From Cytidiella melzeri (lineage: Eukaryota; Basidiomycota; Agaricomycetes; Polyporales; Irpicaceae): a DNA stretch of 64,000 nucleotides. The translations under genes were made by a program, and so were the position numbers. The notes beneath the pieces are model-generated. The model had not been told where the DNA came from and did no database searches. It saw only the letters and a program-made list of their open reading frames with translations. Below are positions 32,941 to 45,501 of this stretch, piece by piece. Location of the stretch: the NCBI GenBank assembly GCA_022592445.1, contig JABYQR010000049.1, positions 62,001 through 126,000 of the forward strand, read 5' to 3'. Numbering within the stretch: the stretch's first letter is position 1; each line of letters begins with the position of its first letter.

Positions 32941-35900
32941 ATGGCATCGTCCATCTACAACGTCAGTGCTCTCTTAACCTTTTTGTCCGCGCGCGCTCCT
33001 TACTCTCGTTCGCAGCACAAACACCTGCAGCCAGCCGGTGCTGCTACCCAGGCTCCTCCTGGACAGCCCAGACTCGGTCTCAATGACTGGCTCGACAACA
33101 TTCGGAATGAGTTCGATGCCCTAGCAAGTGAAATCACGCTTGTGCGTAGCCAGCGCGACGATTTCGAGAATAAATGTACGTCGCCAGTTTTCACGACAGC
33201 CGAACGCCATTCACATTTATTCGCAGTGACGGGACAAGTCAACGAGCTCAACATCATTCGACAGACTCTCTATCAGCTCGAGGACGAACACCGTAAGATT
33301 CGTGTCCACTTCGAGGAGGAGCTCCGCAAGACGCAGCAGTCGTTTGCTGACTATAAAGCCCGTGTCGAGGGTCCAACCAGAGAAGGAATCGCCAGTCTCG
33401 GCAGGGGTGACCGCGATAGAGACCGTGAACGCGAGCGTGAGAGAGATCGTGAAAGGGACAGAGATCGCGACCGTGACAGAGATTCACGTATAGACCGCGA
33501 GCCGTCTCGCGACCCGATGAGTCTCGCAGGTCCACAACGCGGTGATTTGCGCGACGTGATACCCGCTGGTCGCTCAGCTGGCCATCCAGGAGTTGCTCCT
33601 GATGGCCCCATTGGCACAATGGCACATGCCACTCCCGTAGGACTTGGCGTCGGTCCTGGCGTCGGAGGGGGGTATGTCGATCCTTTTTACGGTAGAGTGG
33701 AACGCGATAGGGATCGTGAAAGGGAAATTGAAAGAGAAAGGATGGGAGAACGAGCTATGAGAGACGGAAGAGCAGACAGGGAGAGACTGGACCGGGATCG
33801 CGAGAGAGACAGGGATATGCGGGGCGAAAGAGACCGTGGAGATTTAAAAAGGATCAAAACTGAGAGGGGGAAAATAGACAGACAAGGTACCTTTCGTTCT
33901 CCTTTTTGTTTCCTACCTTCCCTGCTTTCATCCTGTGCTATTCATGGGTTTGTTATCCTCCTCCCTCTCACACAGCGCATTTTGTTCAATACACCCTTGT
34001 GCTTCATTATTCTGACATCAAAATATTCTTCAGATCCATTCTCCCCCTCGTTGCAAGCCTTACCTCAACACGCTACGCCACACCAGTCGCACCCATCAAT
34101 CAGCATCGGTAGCTCGGGTCCTCCCCCTCAGGGAGCGTCTACTGGCCCGAGCGGTCCTGCAGGATCGGGCCCAGCAGCTAATTCTTCACATCCTGCTTCA
34201 AAGCTCCCTTTGACCCCTTACTCAGCGACTGGCCCGGGCCAGAGTGGGCAACCTACAACACCGTCCTCAAATGTACCCCCACCTTCTGTGCTTGGCACTG
34301 GCACGGCCAATAATGTCGCGGGTGCGTCAGGTGCGGCCACTTTGCCTCCACCCTCCTCTATTTCTCTCCCTCCTCCACCGTCAAGCCTACCACCCCAACC
34401 CTCGTCATCTGCCGCTCGACAGGCATCTCATCCACCTCCCTCCGCCGGAGGAAACAGCAGTGCTGGACGCCCATTATCACCAACCAGCGTAGACGTCACA
34501 ATGACTGATAGCTACACTAGCGGCGCAGGAGGTGTTGATTTCTCTGATATTCACAGCGTTCCACCTGAGTTCAAGAAAGAGGGAAGCGACTGGTTTGCAG
34601 TCTTCAATTCTCAGGCCGGCAAGGATGGCAAGAAAAAAGCGTTGGATGTATCCTTGGTCCACACCTTACTCCACGAGAGCGTTGTGTGCTGTGTGCGGTT
34701 CTCCGCCAATGGCAGATTTCTTGCAACAGGTTGCAACAGAACTGCTCAAATTTACGATACGAAGACTGGGCAAAAAACTTGGTGATTTGAGGCATCCTTG
34801 TCAAAGGATAATCGTGACACTGATCTTCTCGTACATAGCGTCTTGATCGACGAGGATGCGAGCAAAACAGGCGATCTGTACATACGCAGCGTCTGCTTCA
34901 GCCCAGATGGCAAGTATCTTGCCACGGGTGCTGAGGACAAGCAGATTCGTGTAAGTACAAGTATAACGTCTTTGGGGGAAAGCGCCATGCAAATGTGCTC
35001 AACTATCACTCGCTGAACAGATCTGGGATATCGCGGAAAAGCGCATTCGCATGGTTTTCGACGGTCACCAACAGGAAATCTACTCCCTTGACTTCTCGAG
35101 AGACGGCCGCTTGATTGTTTCTGGGTCCGGTGACAAGACAGCCAGGGTCTGGAGTATGACCGATCCTAACCACTCTTGCAAGATATGTCAGTCGAGTTTC
35201 TGGTTCCGCTCTTCCACCCCTTTGATATTGACTGTGCTTGTTTGATTAGTGTCCATCGACGAGCCAGATAGCGTCGATGCTGGTGTCACTTCCGTCTGCA
35301 TCTCCCCCGATGGCAACCTCGTTGCCGCTGGTTCGCTGGATACTATTGTCCGCATCTGGGATGTGCACTCTGGCGACCTGATCGAGAGGCTGAAGGGGCA
35401 TCGAGATAGCGTTTACAGCGTCGCATTCACTCCGGACGGTCGCGGCCTTGTCAGCGGCTCGCTCGACAAGACGCTCAAGTACTGGGATGTTCAGCCTTTG
35501 CTTACACGCTCAAGGAATGGTAGCGTCAGCAAGAATGGAGGGCCGAGCTCTGGACCGGGGAAAGAGGGTAGTGTCGCTGATAAGACGAGCCAATGCTTGA
35601 TGAACTTTACGGGTCACAAAGACTACGTACTTAGTGTCGCCGTGAGCCACGACGGTCAATGGGTTGTCAGTGGATCCAAGGACCGAGGTGTGCAGTTCTG
35701 GGACGCGAAGTCTGCTGTAGTGCAGTGCATGCTTCAAGGGCACAAGAATTCTGGTGCGTTGATTTGCAATACGCTCTTTCGTTGTCACAGAATTCGTGTT
35801 CATTCGTATATTTGGCTATAGTAATATCGATTGATTTGAGCCCCGTCGGGAGCCTACTAGCCACTGGGAGTGGTGATTGGCAAGCGCGCATATGTATGTG

Positions 35901-35974
35901 TCATTTCCTTGTCTTGTTCAGCCGCAGTAATGGCTGATTATGTTGATTTTGCAGGGAGCTACAACGCTTTATAG
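32941..35974 (+). CDS. TUP1: Tup1-type transcriptional corepressor with WD40 propeller
   Basis: Exon 1 is 32941-32961; introns follow at 32962-33015, 33176-33226 and 33887-34033, with more in the WD40 part. The N-terminus has the tetramerising coiled coil ([37 protein letters not shown]). Then come two long Arg-Asp/Glu blocks (33405-33500 and 33700-33850), a Pro/Ser/Gly-rich linker, and seven WD40 blades ([79 protein letters not shown]). The last blade ends ARIWSYNAL after the final intron. Tup1 works with Ssn6/Cyc8 as a global repressor in the nucleus. Confidence 0.94.
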
Positions 35975-36378
35975 GACGCTGTCCTTCAATCCAGATCTTG
36001 ATATGGCATGGAGAGAGCAGTGCGAAATGTTTTGGGCTACGAAGACATACAAAAGGTGAAACGAAACGCTCATGAATCAATTCAGCGTCCGCGCGTGCAT
36101 CATCTAAAGAAACTCAGGAACCGATGTGATTCTTGTCGACGACGTTGCTTTACAAGCTCTCTTGCCCGATCCGGCCGCATGTCGATCCTCCAATCTTTCC
36201 TGTGCTGTGCAGCGGACAATGCTGTCGTCTTGCCTTGCGTTGACACGTCTGCTTGTTTGTATAATGCTGTTGATCATATAGCTATAGTTCCTGAAATATG
36301 GTTTTCCCAACGACGATGTAAATACATAGATGACATCGACATACCCATCTCGTTCTGATTCTTGTCGTTCGACCGAAC
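35975..36378. other. Convergent intergenic region
   Basis: 400 bp between the Tup1 stop and the hydrolase stop. A stop-free run to 36059 continues past the Tup1 stop in another frame, but the spliced frame ends at 35974. Only 3' UTRs are expected here. Confidence 0.4.
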
Positions 36379-38219
36379 TTATAATTTGGATGGGGCCATC
36401 GTAAGGGAGGCATATTGTTCCCGGAGGAATGTATTGATGACCTCAGCTGTAGGCAGACTGTGAGTTGCTGATCTTCCAATGCTCCAAGAGCGCGCAATCA
36501 CCTAGCTCCTTCGGCCTCTCCTGGGTTATAAGGTGTCCAGCCTCGGTAACAACAGTGTAGGAGGAATTCGCCGGTCGCAATTGAACCATCTCATGTTTGT
36601 AAACAACTTCGCTGATTAAGGATAGAGAACGGGTATGAGCATAGCCCCGCGATTCGTATAGTCTGCTTCCGTACGTACAAAGGTTCGAGCTTGCCAGGCA
36701 TAACAAATTTCAAGGGAATTCGCGGATCGATTTGAGAGCATAGCTGCCAAGCTTCGTAAGTCCGGACTGCTTCTGCAAAAACAGCCGCTTCCTATAGCGA
36801 GTGAAATTCGAAGAGGCTCAATATCAACGTCGCATAACACTGCAGGCGTAGTCGCTCACCAGGATGCCCGACATTTTTAACTTGACGCCACCCTTTGTAT
36901 CATCGCATAAACCACATTCGACGTAGAGATCAAGGGCGTCAGGGTCCCATGCTTGCCAGAATGGACTGGCAAGGAACTGCTTTAAAGCCTCTTCACTACA
37001 GTACCGGGAAGCTAAGTAAGCGGCTTCTGAGAGAAGTAGCATGACGTCGAACGTACCGAGATGACCAGTGCGTCCGCCGTCGGATAGCATTCGTTGCCCT
37101 GGAGAAGTGTGCCTCCTGAGTGAAGACCGGGATGCCCGGGCGCAAAGGGCGCAAGACTGGATCCACCAGAATCAACGAGGAGAACAAGGCTGGGTGGTTC
37201 ACAGCCGCTAAGGTGCTGCGGAGATAAGGAACTTGTCAGTGATATTGAATTTTGTAGGTCAGTTATAATACCTACGATGCAGCACCACTGAACGAATGTG
37301 CTATCACGACGAGGGTGCGTTGTTTGAATCCGAACGTTCTACGAGACCCTCCTAAGCACTCTTCCTGGCGCATGAGATGTACTGGTAGAGAATCTGACGG
37401 CACCAACGGAGAGGAGGGAATATAATGGGTCAGAAAATTGGCGATATCGCGTGCTTGGTCCGACCAGTCGTCTAGACAATATAGACAGTTGAGCTACAGG
37501 TTTGCGACGACAGTCTAAAGCAAGACATACACATTCCACCGAGATGCTCGCCATTCACCAACGCTGCGTCTCCGTGGTTCACTGACTCCCAAGACCAAAT
37601 TTCGGCAATGTCAAGAGGAGGGTCTGTGGATGCGTTTCTGGCTAAGACCTCCTTAATCGTAGGTTCCCAGATCTGCCAATACCATAGCGTTCAGTAGCGG
37701 CCGCAGACTATAATGAATAGTAGCCGCGCTCACTTCCTTAGGAAAGCCGTTGGCATGCGAAAAGAACAAAGTCAATGGTAACCCAGTGTTATTGAACCCA
37801 TTCTGAGCTCGCCCTCGTCTTGTATACCGGTTTACGCAGTTCCACAACACTTCCGTGCTCCCCTGGCCTTCCAAACCTGTCGACAATTTGCCTGCATGTT
37901 GGTCTATCTTCCATTTCATGACCTCCTGAGTCGCCTTGTCGACATTGGCATTGAAGATCTTCCGGTCGCTAGACCACTCTGGCTGCTCCGTAGTCGGGAC
38001 ATGTGGTGTTATGCGGGGGTAAGCGGCAGGCACGAGATGTGTCGTTAGCTCGTACAATGAGTCAACGACAGGATCTGGTCGACGAGGCCTCGAAGGGAGC
38101 TGTGGAAGTTGCTGGGGTATAGGAGGCTTTGTTGCAGGTAGCAGAGGCAGCGATTGTACCGGTACAGGCACTGTTGCCTCAAAGCTGGCTACAGCAGGAT
38201 AAGTCGTGAAAGCCGACAT
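36379..38219 (-). CDS. Alpha/beta hydrolase with peroxisomal PTS1 signal (C-terminal SKL)
   Basis: A multi-exon gene from ATG 38219. The N-terminus is Pro-rich (LPQLPSRPRRPDP). The hydrolase fold starts with LTLFFSHANGFPKE and carries the nucleophile elbow AHSFSGA, an Asp-containing strand (FSSLILVDPVLRP) and the catalytic His in VVTEAGHLITQERP. The last intron joins PKEL to AEVINTFLREQYASLTMAPSKL, so the protein ends in SKL, a canonical PTS1 import signal. This fits a peroxisomal lipase or esterase, comparable in logic to yeast Lpx1; the substrate is unknown. An alternative acceptor 8 nt upstream gives a longer tail without SKL, but it breaks the helix typical of the family. Confidence 0.78.
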
Positions 38220-38494
38220 TGCCAAGACTCTTCAGTGTCGTCGACACGGCTGTGGATTTCTTGTGTTTATGTCTAGGACCAGGGTAAAGACTGTTGGGCA
38301 ACATGGTTCGATATCAACAGCTCTGCAAGATGTGTTGGGGGATGAGCTGCGTCCGGGGACCGGCAACTTCGATTGACCACAGTCGGTAAACGCTTCATGG
38401 GATTCAGCAGCGAGTGCACACAATACATATTAGTTGTGGGGAACAGTAGAGTGTGAATGGTGTACAATCAATAATAATCTAATGCAATAGCCCT

Positions 38495-40039
38495 TCATAA
38501 GGTGCGAGGCCGCATGCTCGCCCACCCCACCAGCGCACCTACGAGAGCCATTGAAGCCCAGGCTCTTGCTGCTCTCCTGAGAGTGCCATTGTCTGCGCAT
38601 CGAGACATCTGACGGTCCACTAAGACAAGCAGACCCCCATCATCTGTTCCGTACGGGAATGGGATTTGGCCGGTGTCCTTCTCCAACGAAAAATGCTGAG
38701 TGACACTCTCAGGCTTCGCGCTCACTGACGGCGTGCTATTGCTAGAGGATGTAAGAGGCGGCAGGATTTCCGCTTGAGCGACTCCTCCGAAGAAGTCTGT
38801 AACAAGTGTTTGGTGCAGCGGCCGACGGAATAGATCTGAGCGCACTCCAGGATGTGACTGAATCTTCACGGGATCATAAATATCAAACTAACAGAATATT
38901 CCACTAAGTGTTACGGATCACAAGCGGTAAGAAGCTACACGTACCAGGTCCTGCATTGATGTTTGACTAGTTTTGTCTATGCCTTCCATGAAATGTAATA
39001 TATGATGCGTGAAGCTATCGATGACGGCAACACCGATGTCGTTGTCGTTTTCATACTGTTACCGTGGCTTTCAATATCGATATAGCACAGTTGACTCAGT
39101 GACATACCGAGTAAGAGTTCTCTCCCACACGAGATGACCCTGTAGCCAGAATATTGGGAGAGTAGAATTTCGAGTACATGCCGTTTGCTTGGCAGGTGTC
39201 TATCATAAAAAGTATTTCATTGTACCTGCGTGGCCCATCATGTCAAATAAATTCAATCGGATTCTACCAAGTCACTACTTACCGTCTCTTCTGCCACATC
39301 TGCTCAAAGGCATCGGCGATGTCAAACGCGCTTATCTCCTCGTTATCCTGAAACTTGAGAAACTCGTTCCCTCCGTGACCCGTCATGTATACGAAAATAT
39401 TGGAACGGTCGTCGGTTAGAAGGCGCTTGGAGCGTGGTACCGAGGGATCCATGCGTCCTGTTTTGCCTATTGTCAGGCTCTTACAGTCGTGCGAGGTGTG
39501 ACGACAAGCTCACCTGTCAACACTCGAATAAAATTCTCGACGGTGACTTCATAGCCTCGGTAGTCCACTTCGATATTGTCTCCATACAAATCAAGGTTCC
39601 GCCCGGCATTAGAGTAGACACATCCAGGGAATTTGTTGCGAGGATTACAAGCAGTATCGTCTGCAATCATGAGGATGATGTTGGAGTCGGGTATTCCGAG
39701 ACGCTTCACTGTGCGATACCTAGACGTGGAGTGAGCCTAGCTCGGAGATGAAGAGGTTTGTTCACTACTTACATTCCGAGGGCATTTGACATATGCTACA
39801 AACGTCATCCTGAGAAGTATACGGTAACTAGTATGGCTTGAACTCACTCGATAGTTGAACCAATATCTCGATGCACAGACGAGAACAGCCCAGTTGTTCG
39901 TATGTGAGGTGGTACTGCCATGCCTGTCAAAGAAACCGTGGACGGCCTCTTGAGCTGTATCTGCCGTTGCAACCATAGTCGAAAGAGCCAGAAACAGACA
40001 TGAGATAAAGAACGACGCTGTTCCATTCCGTATGCGCAT
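38495..40039 (-). CDS. GPI8: GPI-anchor transamidase catalytic subunit GPI8/PIG-K
   Basis: Several exons. A signal peptide ([18 protein letters not shown]) precedes the C13-type caspase-like domain: [48 protein letters not shown], catalytic His in [15 protein letters not shown] and catalytic Cys in [15 protein letters not shown]-terminal part ends in one hydrophobic segment ([15 protein letters not shown]), the ER membrane anchor. The enzyme cuts the C-terminal GPI signal and attaches the anchor in the ER lumen. It shares a 267-bp promoter region with YVH1 on the other strand. Confidence 0.95.
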
Positions 40040-40306
40040 TGTGTTGCCAGTACCAAGAGCCTGAGGTTGTCCTAGCTAAGCTGTGTTCAATGTCGTGGTC
40101 GTTTGGTGGCGGCGCTGTGGATGTGAAGTCGATTTAGATCGGGATCAGACGGGCTCACTATCAAACGCGATACTACTTATATTTTTAGGGAATGTCAAGA
40201 CTTACCTCTGCGACTCTCTCGCGTTCACCTCCGAGCGCTGCTGCCTCGACTCAAAGGCTTTTATCTTCACAAAAATCTCTCATCCTTGTCTGCTACTTTT
40301 GCGAAA
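40040..40306. promoter_or_regulatory. Divergent promoter region, GPI8 / YVH1
   Basis: 267 bp between the two start codons. No TATA box stands out. The plus-strand end is CT-rich (TCTCTCGCG, CTCCGAGCG), typical of a TATA-less fungal start site for YVH1. Confidence 0.5.
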
Positions 40307-41942
40307 ATGGCGAACAGACACAGCGTTGGCCAGATGAGCGAGGTCGTACCGAACCTCTGGCTCGGGGACCTTCGAAACGCGCTGGACACTGACAACTTGC
40401 GAGAGAGAAATATTCACAGCGTTTTGTCAGCGATGCGAGGATCCGTGAAAGTTGCGCAGGTGTGGTCGTGTTATATTCGTCTTATGACCTGCTTGATTCG
40501 ATGATCCACTCAAAGTAGACCTTCAATCGACTTCAAATCAACTTAGACGATACAGAAGAAGAGGACGTCCTGAAACATCTTGTGACTTGTATAGCGTTCA
40601 TACAAGCCGAACTTGACAAAGGCAAAGGAGTGCTGGTGCACTGTATGGCGGGAATCAGTACGTTCATTGAGCAACGTGTTCAGTCAACACATGTTAAACA
40701 GCATTGCACTGGCAGGTCGCAGTGCATCTATAGTGGCTGCATACCTGATGTATAGCCAAGGGCTGGACCTGAAGAATGCACTCACACTAATTCGACAAGT
40801 TCGTCCGGAAGTTGAGTGAGTCCATGCGTCGCCGAAAACAGTGATGCCCAGCTGATACGTAGATATGGCATAAGACCGAATACTAACTTTGTGAACCAGC
40901 TAGAAACATTTTACAAAGCGTCTTTCAGTGTTTCCAAGCACGCAAAGTCCGTGCGGATATTCTATCTCGAGAGATTAGTAAGGGACGTCAAAAGTAAGCT
41001 TCAACGAACACGCTGCTGTGCAGTACAGTGACAGTCATGACATAATAGGTGGCGAAGTCACTTTGAGTGAAAAGACCCCCATGCATTATCCGCCTTCACC
41101 AACGAATCAAGCAGCCTCTCACCGCCGAATTAGGTGTAAGATGTGCAGGTGTGTATGGTCAGCTCAAATACTCGTTTACTTGCACTGATACTGTTTCTTC
41201 TAGGCAGGAGCTAGCTACGCGAGAGCATATGCTAGACCACGGGCAGCTCAGCTCTCCGACTCCGGCGGTCTCTTACTCACCCGTCATTTCATCGGCTGCT
41301 GGACCATCGAAAGAGCCCTTATCATCCTCGTTCTCTGATGTTGCTGTCGAAGGCCAGGACTTTGACTGTACAGATGCAGAGCAAGCAGCTGCTCTTGATC
41401 AATCAAACTCTGAAAAGAAGGCAGAGTCAGAAGATGTATATTCCGCAGCTCAAAGCAGCCCTATCAAGACGTCGAGATATGTTCACGCCTCCGAGCTGTC
41501 TGCGCAATTGCTCTCGAATCCAACGATTGCTGTGCTGCGATCGGGTTTGAGCGTAGTGCCTGCACCATCGCCTTCTCTTATGAATTCGCGAGGATCGCCG
41601 ATCCTTGCTAATTCGAAGTGTTCTGGTTACTTTGTTGAGCCGGTGAGCCTATAGTCCCTTTGTCGATGCTCAAAATACACTCATGGACGGGAAATCTTAG
41701 CTCAAGTGGATGGATACCATCATAGAGCAAGGACATATGTCAGGCAAGATCACATGCCCAAACAAGAAGTGCGGTGCGAAATTAGGTAACTATGATTGGG
41801 CTGGAGTGTGTTGTAGTTGTAAAGAATGGGTGGTACCGGTATGCAATCAATTGCTGTCGCCCTCTTTAATGTCTTAACTCATACATCGCTGATCTTGCCA
41901 GGGATTCTGCATCCACCGTTCAAAGGTCGATGAAATCGCCTA
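40307..41942 (+). CDS. YVH1: Dual-specificity phosphatase YVH1/DUSP12
   Basis: From ATG 40307: EVVPNLWLGDLRNALD, then the phosphatase core with VHCMAGISRSASIVAAYLM, the Cys-x5-Arg loop completed across an intron. A Ser/Glu-rich linker follows, then the C-terminal zinc-binding domain: CKMCRQELATREHMLDH, later CPNKKCGAKLGNYDWAG, VCCSCKEWVVPGFCIHRSKV. In yeast and animals this domain lets Yvh1 release Mrt4 from pre-60S subunits, a role independent of phosphatase activity. The linker is long and disordered compared with yeast. The stop is at 41942, 190 bp from the convergent GH25 gene. Confidence 0.93.
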
Positions 41943-42133
41943 AACATCTTCGCATCTTCAAATTGCCATTTGGCGGTTCGTTGTGCCTATCATGGACAGC
42001 TTTGACATTGGACTTATACATGTACACACGAATAGGAGACCATTTTGCATCGTTCGAGCGGAATCTCTAGGAATCTTTGGCTCGAAAGCGCTTAACCAAG
42101 AGCGAGCCTGAAGAGAGACATCGTCAGCACATA

Positions 42134-43174
42134 CTATTCGCCTTGAATGAGAATGTCCCACTTCTTGAGATCAGCCGCGCTGCCATTGAAGATGTCCTGG
42201 TCACCAGGACTAGATCCAGATTCAGCGTCTTGCCAGAAGGTTTCATAACTCCAGCCAGCCGGCAAAGTCCCGACGGTGGAAGAGTACCGAGCGACCCAGA
42301 GGGGATTAGTCGACGCAAACGCAGCACTGTTACCGGTGCAGGTTGTCCACCAGTCCGTGGTCGTGTATATGACTGTAGCATGACGACACTGTCAGTACTG
42401 CGGATCTCTCGCTGTCAGGCCGGAATACATGCCTGGATACCTGACAAGCACGCGGATGATCAACGGGGGAGATCACTGGCAGTATGTGAGAACACTCACA
42501 CTCCAAGCTTCGCGTGATAGCTGTTGGAGAAGTCCTTGATCCAGGATACCATGGAAGCGGCGCTCAGACCATAACATTCTGCGCCATCGTCGTTATCTAA
42601 ACATGTCAGATGGTGAGTGGTAAAGCTATTGGCCCATGTGAAGCGATGACTGACATTCGATATCGAGAGCGCCAGGGAGGGTTCTTCCATCGCTCGTCCA
42701 TCCTCCGCCGTTTGCGATAAAATATGTGGCTTGCGTTGCCCCGGACGATACATCAGGACGGGCGAAGTGATAGCCACCACGAATTATCCCGACGTTGGTA
42801 GCCCCGTCGTAATTCTGGACACAGCGTTAGTGATAAGGACAGAATATCTGATAAATTACTAACAGTAGAGAACATTGGATCCGTATAGGCTACATTCAGG
42901 TGAGCTTTAGATGCAGAGAACATTTGGTTCTCCTACTTGTGCCTTCAGTCGCTTTGATATAAACAAATTGGACGCCGTTGGCCTTCACGGTGCTCCAGTT
43001 GATGGTTCCCTGGTAGTGAGAGACTACGCCGGTGTCAATCACTGCCATGCATCGGCCCAGAACGGTATGAAATTCGCACTGACCATCGATTCCTGGAACG
43101 GAAGCACGCTTCACTATAGGAGAGGCTGAAGTCAGCGACGCGGCCGCCAAAACGAGAGCAGAGAGAGTCTTCAT
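42134..43174 (-). CDS. Secreted GH25 lysozyme (N,O-diacetylmuramidase)
   Basis: Signal peptide [19 protein letters not shown] with a KR site before the mature [16 protein letters not shown]. The core continues [46 protein letters not shown], the acidic DIEYNDDG motif with the catalytic Glu, [17 protein letters not shown], and near the end [20 protein letters not shown]. This is the Chalaropsis type, which cuts bacterial peptidoglycan outside the cell. The 60-nt intron between GID and VSHYQG is in frame and stop-free. The upstream ATG at 43186 would add four residues (MPNN). TATAAAA lies on the minus strand at 43253-43247, about 75 bp upstream. Confidence 0.9.
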
Positions 43175-43791
43175 GTTGTTGGGCATAAGAGGACTGTGCT
43201 TAGAAGTTTGGGAGCCGCTGCAGTAACCCCCCATCCCATGTCAGCATTTTATATGTCTTGGAGTGCACCATATGCTGAGGAAGTCCAGGTCTCCTTCGTA
43301 GCCGTATGCACGTTTGTCGGTCTGTCATGTACTATCTGCAGTAACCACTAGCCACTTCGGACACCTACACCTGGAGGATGTGTGATAAGTAAACTGGATC
43401 ATACTTCTTGACCTACAGATGATGCCAACACTCATGTCCTGTGAAGTCCCCTGCATAAAACGCATATGCTACGGTACATCGAAGAGCAGAACCACGCACC
43501 CTGGGTATGGTATATTTGACTGTTCAAATCACTTCGTACGTACGATGACTGTGGCACAAGACATCATGCGCATGCTCGTTTGTGCACGTTTCCACCCAAT
43601 CCCGCATGGCCTGTTGTTCGGTGAGTACAAGTTCTGTAAGTCTGTAATCAAATGAAATCGACCCCTGTTGAATTTGGTTCAATCTTAATGAGTGTGCCAA
43701 GTAAACGACTTTTGCTACAGCAACCAGCGGCTCAAGCGAGACTGCGATGTCTCCTGACATTATCAGCGCAGCCAGCCGATGTCATACCGTG
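43175..43791 (-). promoter_or_regulatory. Promoter region of the GH25 lysozyme
   Basis: 617 bp upstream of the lysozyme and downstream of the DUF2855 gene (both minus). It holds a minus-strand TATA box at 43253-43247. Other frames here do not hold together. Confidence 0.5.
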
Positions 43792-45153
43792 TTATAATCT
43801 GCTCTTCTTCCTCTCACCCCGTCCTAACACCGGACTAATATCCCAGAGACTCCAGATCATCCCAGCAGTCGGGTCTGTGCCACTCGCAGAAATCGTCTTG
43901 TATGCGTCAACGACAGCGTGGGCCCCGTATGTCCTTTCAATTCTGACCCAATTCTTTCCGTCTTCCATCAACTCCCTCCATGCCTTCGTTTGCATGCCAG
44001 TTATTTCCCCAATCGACATCTGTCTCTGGCGCAAGACAAGCCATTCCGGCATGAAGAACTGCTCCAGCTCGAGATCACCCGTGGGCGCAGCGTCAGTCTG
44101 TTCTACAAGGGACGTGTTAGTGGAAAAGTGTATGGTGGTTGCGGCGGGAGCGGACGGGGACAGGGTTGTAAGGCCAAGTTGTATACCCGCCACAACGTTC
44201 TTCTGCCCCGAGAAGTGCTTTCGTACACGTTCTGTGAGAGGTTTGCTGCCCGCTACGTCAACGTAGAGCCACTTCTCATTTCGAGCTTGCAGAGGTTCGG
44301 CGGTTTCGATAGAGTCGTAATCTAGGGTTTCGTCGTATAGACCAAGGCCTGTGGTGAAGGCTACATTCCGCTTTGAAGTAAGGCCTATTATTTTGAGATT
44401 AGCCCCGCTTCCTCTTCGCTTCTTCAGCAGGTAGGCAAGGCAGAAAGCAGTTTTGGCCGATGCAGACGAGATCAAGACCCCGGTGGCACCACGGTACTTT
44501 GACACATAGAGCCAGTCTTCAAACCAATACGCCGTCCAGAACAACGGACGGTACAACATAGTCAAATCTTCCGCCATAGGTGAAGGATCATACTGAGGAT
44601 CTGAAGCGCATCGATCGATTGTGTTATAAGGCCTTCGGTCTGCACGAACTGTCAGCCTTCGTTGTTCACGGTCAGAGGGATTACACTACGTACCTGCAGG
44701 CAAATGGGGACGTGGTACGTGAATCTTGTACTTGTTGACGTTTGATACTGGTACAAGGAGATATCGCGAGGGCGCGAAGTACCCGTAGACTCTTTCGTTG
44801 ACTGGGACATGAGGATGGGCAGTCTCAACCACGGTGCCGAATCCCCAAACGGGAATCAAACCATGGGATTTTGAGGAGACCTTGTCGACCGTCGGAGGAT
44901 AGTTATATTCGAAGTATCTGACATCGGATTCAGAGAAACTCTGTACCGTCCGTTTGAGTGGGGTGACTAACCGGAAGTGAGGTGTTTCTCCTAAGGCTTG
45001 GTAAGTGACGTTGTTGGCCGAAAACCCGAACCTGTCTATTTCTATGAGAACGTGGTTCTCCGGCACCTGTGGCTTTGGAGAGGACACAAGAACCGGTTCG
45101 TGTGGGTTCAGCCCAGAACTGGGTCGCGCAACACAGAGGGAAATATTTTGCAT
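43792..45153 (-). CDS. DUF2855 family protein
   Basis: Two main exons. The N-terminal part (ENHVLIEIDRFGFSANNVTY, PVWGFGTVVETAHPHVPVNE, VYGYFAPSRYLLVP) looks like the GroES-like start of an MDR reductase. The second part (LFWTAYWFEDWLYVSKYRGA, VLISSASAKTAFCLAYLLK, LKIIGLTSKRNVAFTTGLGL) resembles its Rossmann half. This two-part layout and the YVDVAGSKPL motif match DUF2855 (PF11017), found in fungi and bacteria, of unknown function. An oxidoreductase role is inferred; the zinc ligands of classical dehydrogenases are absent. The start is the first ATG at 45153. Confidence 0.8.
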
Positions 45154-45501
45154 GGTGATGAGTGAGCTGGAGAGAATTGCGGGGGACTCGTGCTCACCAG
45201 TGTCAGGAACTAGTTCCTAAAACGAGCCGGAGCGTTTTCACATGAAGACACTGTGTGTTCCACATACATAGTACAGGAGCGGCTTGCTCATGTCTTAGAT
45301 TTCAAATCTTTGTCTCAAACTCGGGTTTCAAAGAGCTTGAATGATTATTATGGATACAACGCTGAGAGTAAGAACTAAGCCGACTAGTCCCAATACTACA
45401 GTAATACGCCACAGACTGCCCTCTCCACAATAAACAATACATGAGTGGTGACACAGTGATCTAGAATACAATGCAGTCTTATCCAATTCGATATCTAGTC
45501 T
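45154..45501. other. Intergenic region
   Basis: 350 bp between two minus-strand genes: the DUF2855 promoter and the 3' UTR of the next gene. Nothing else seen. Confidence 0.4.

Noticed and set aside
35955..36059. Longer Tup1 end reading through to 36059
   Set aside because: The spliced frame ends IWSYNAL at 35974, the standard end of the last WD40 blade; the longer frame is out of phase.
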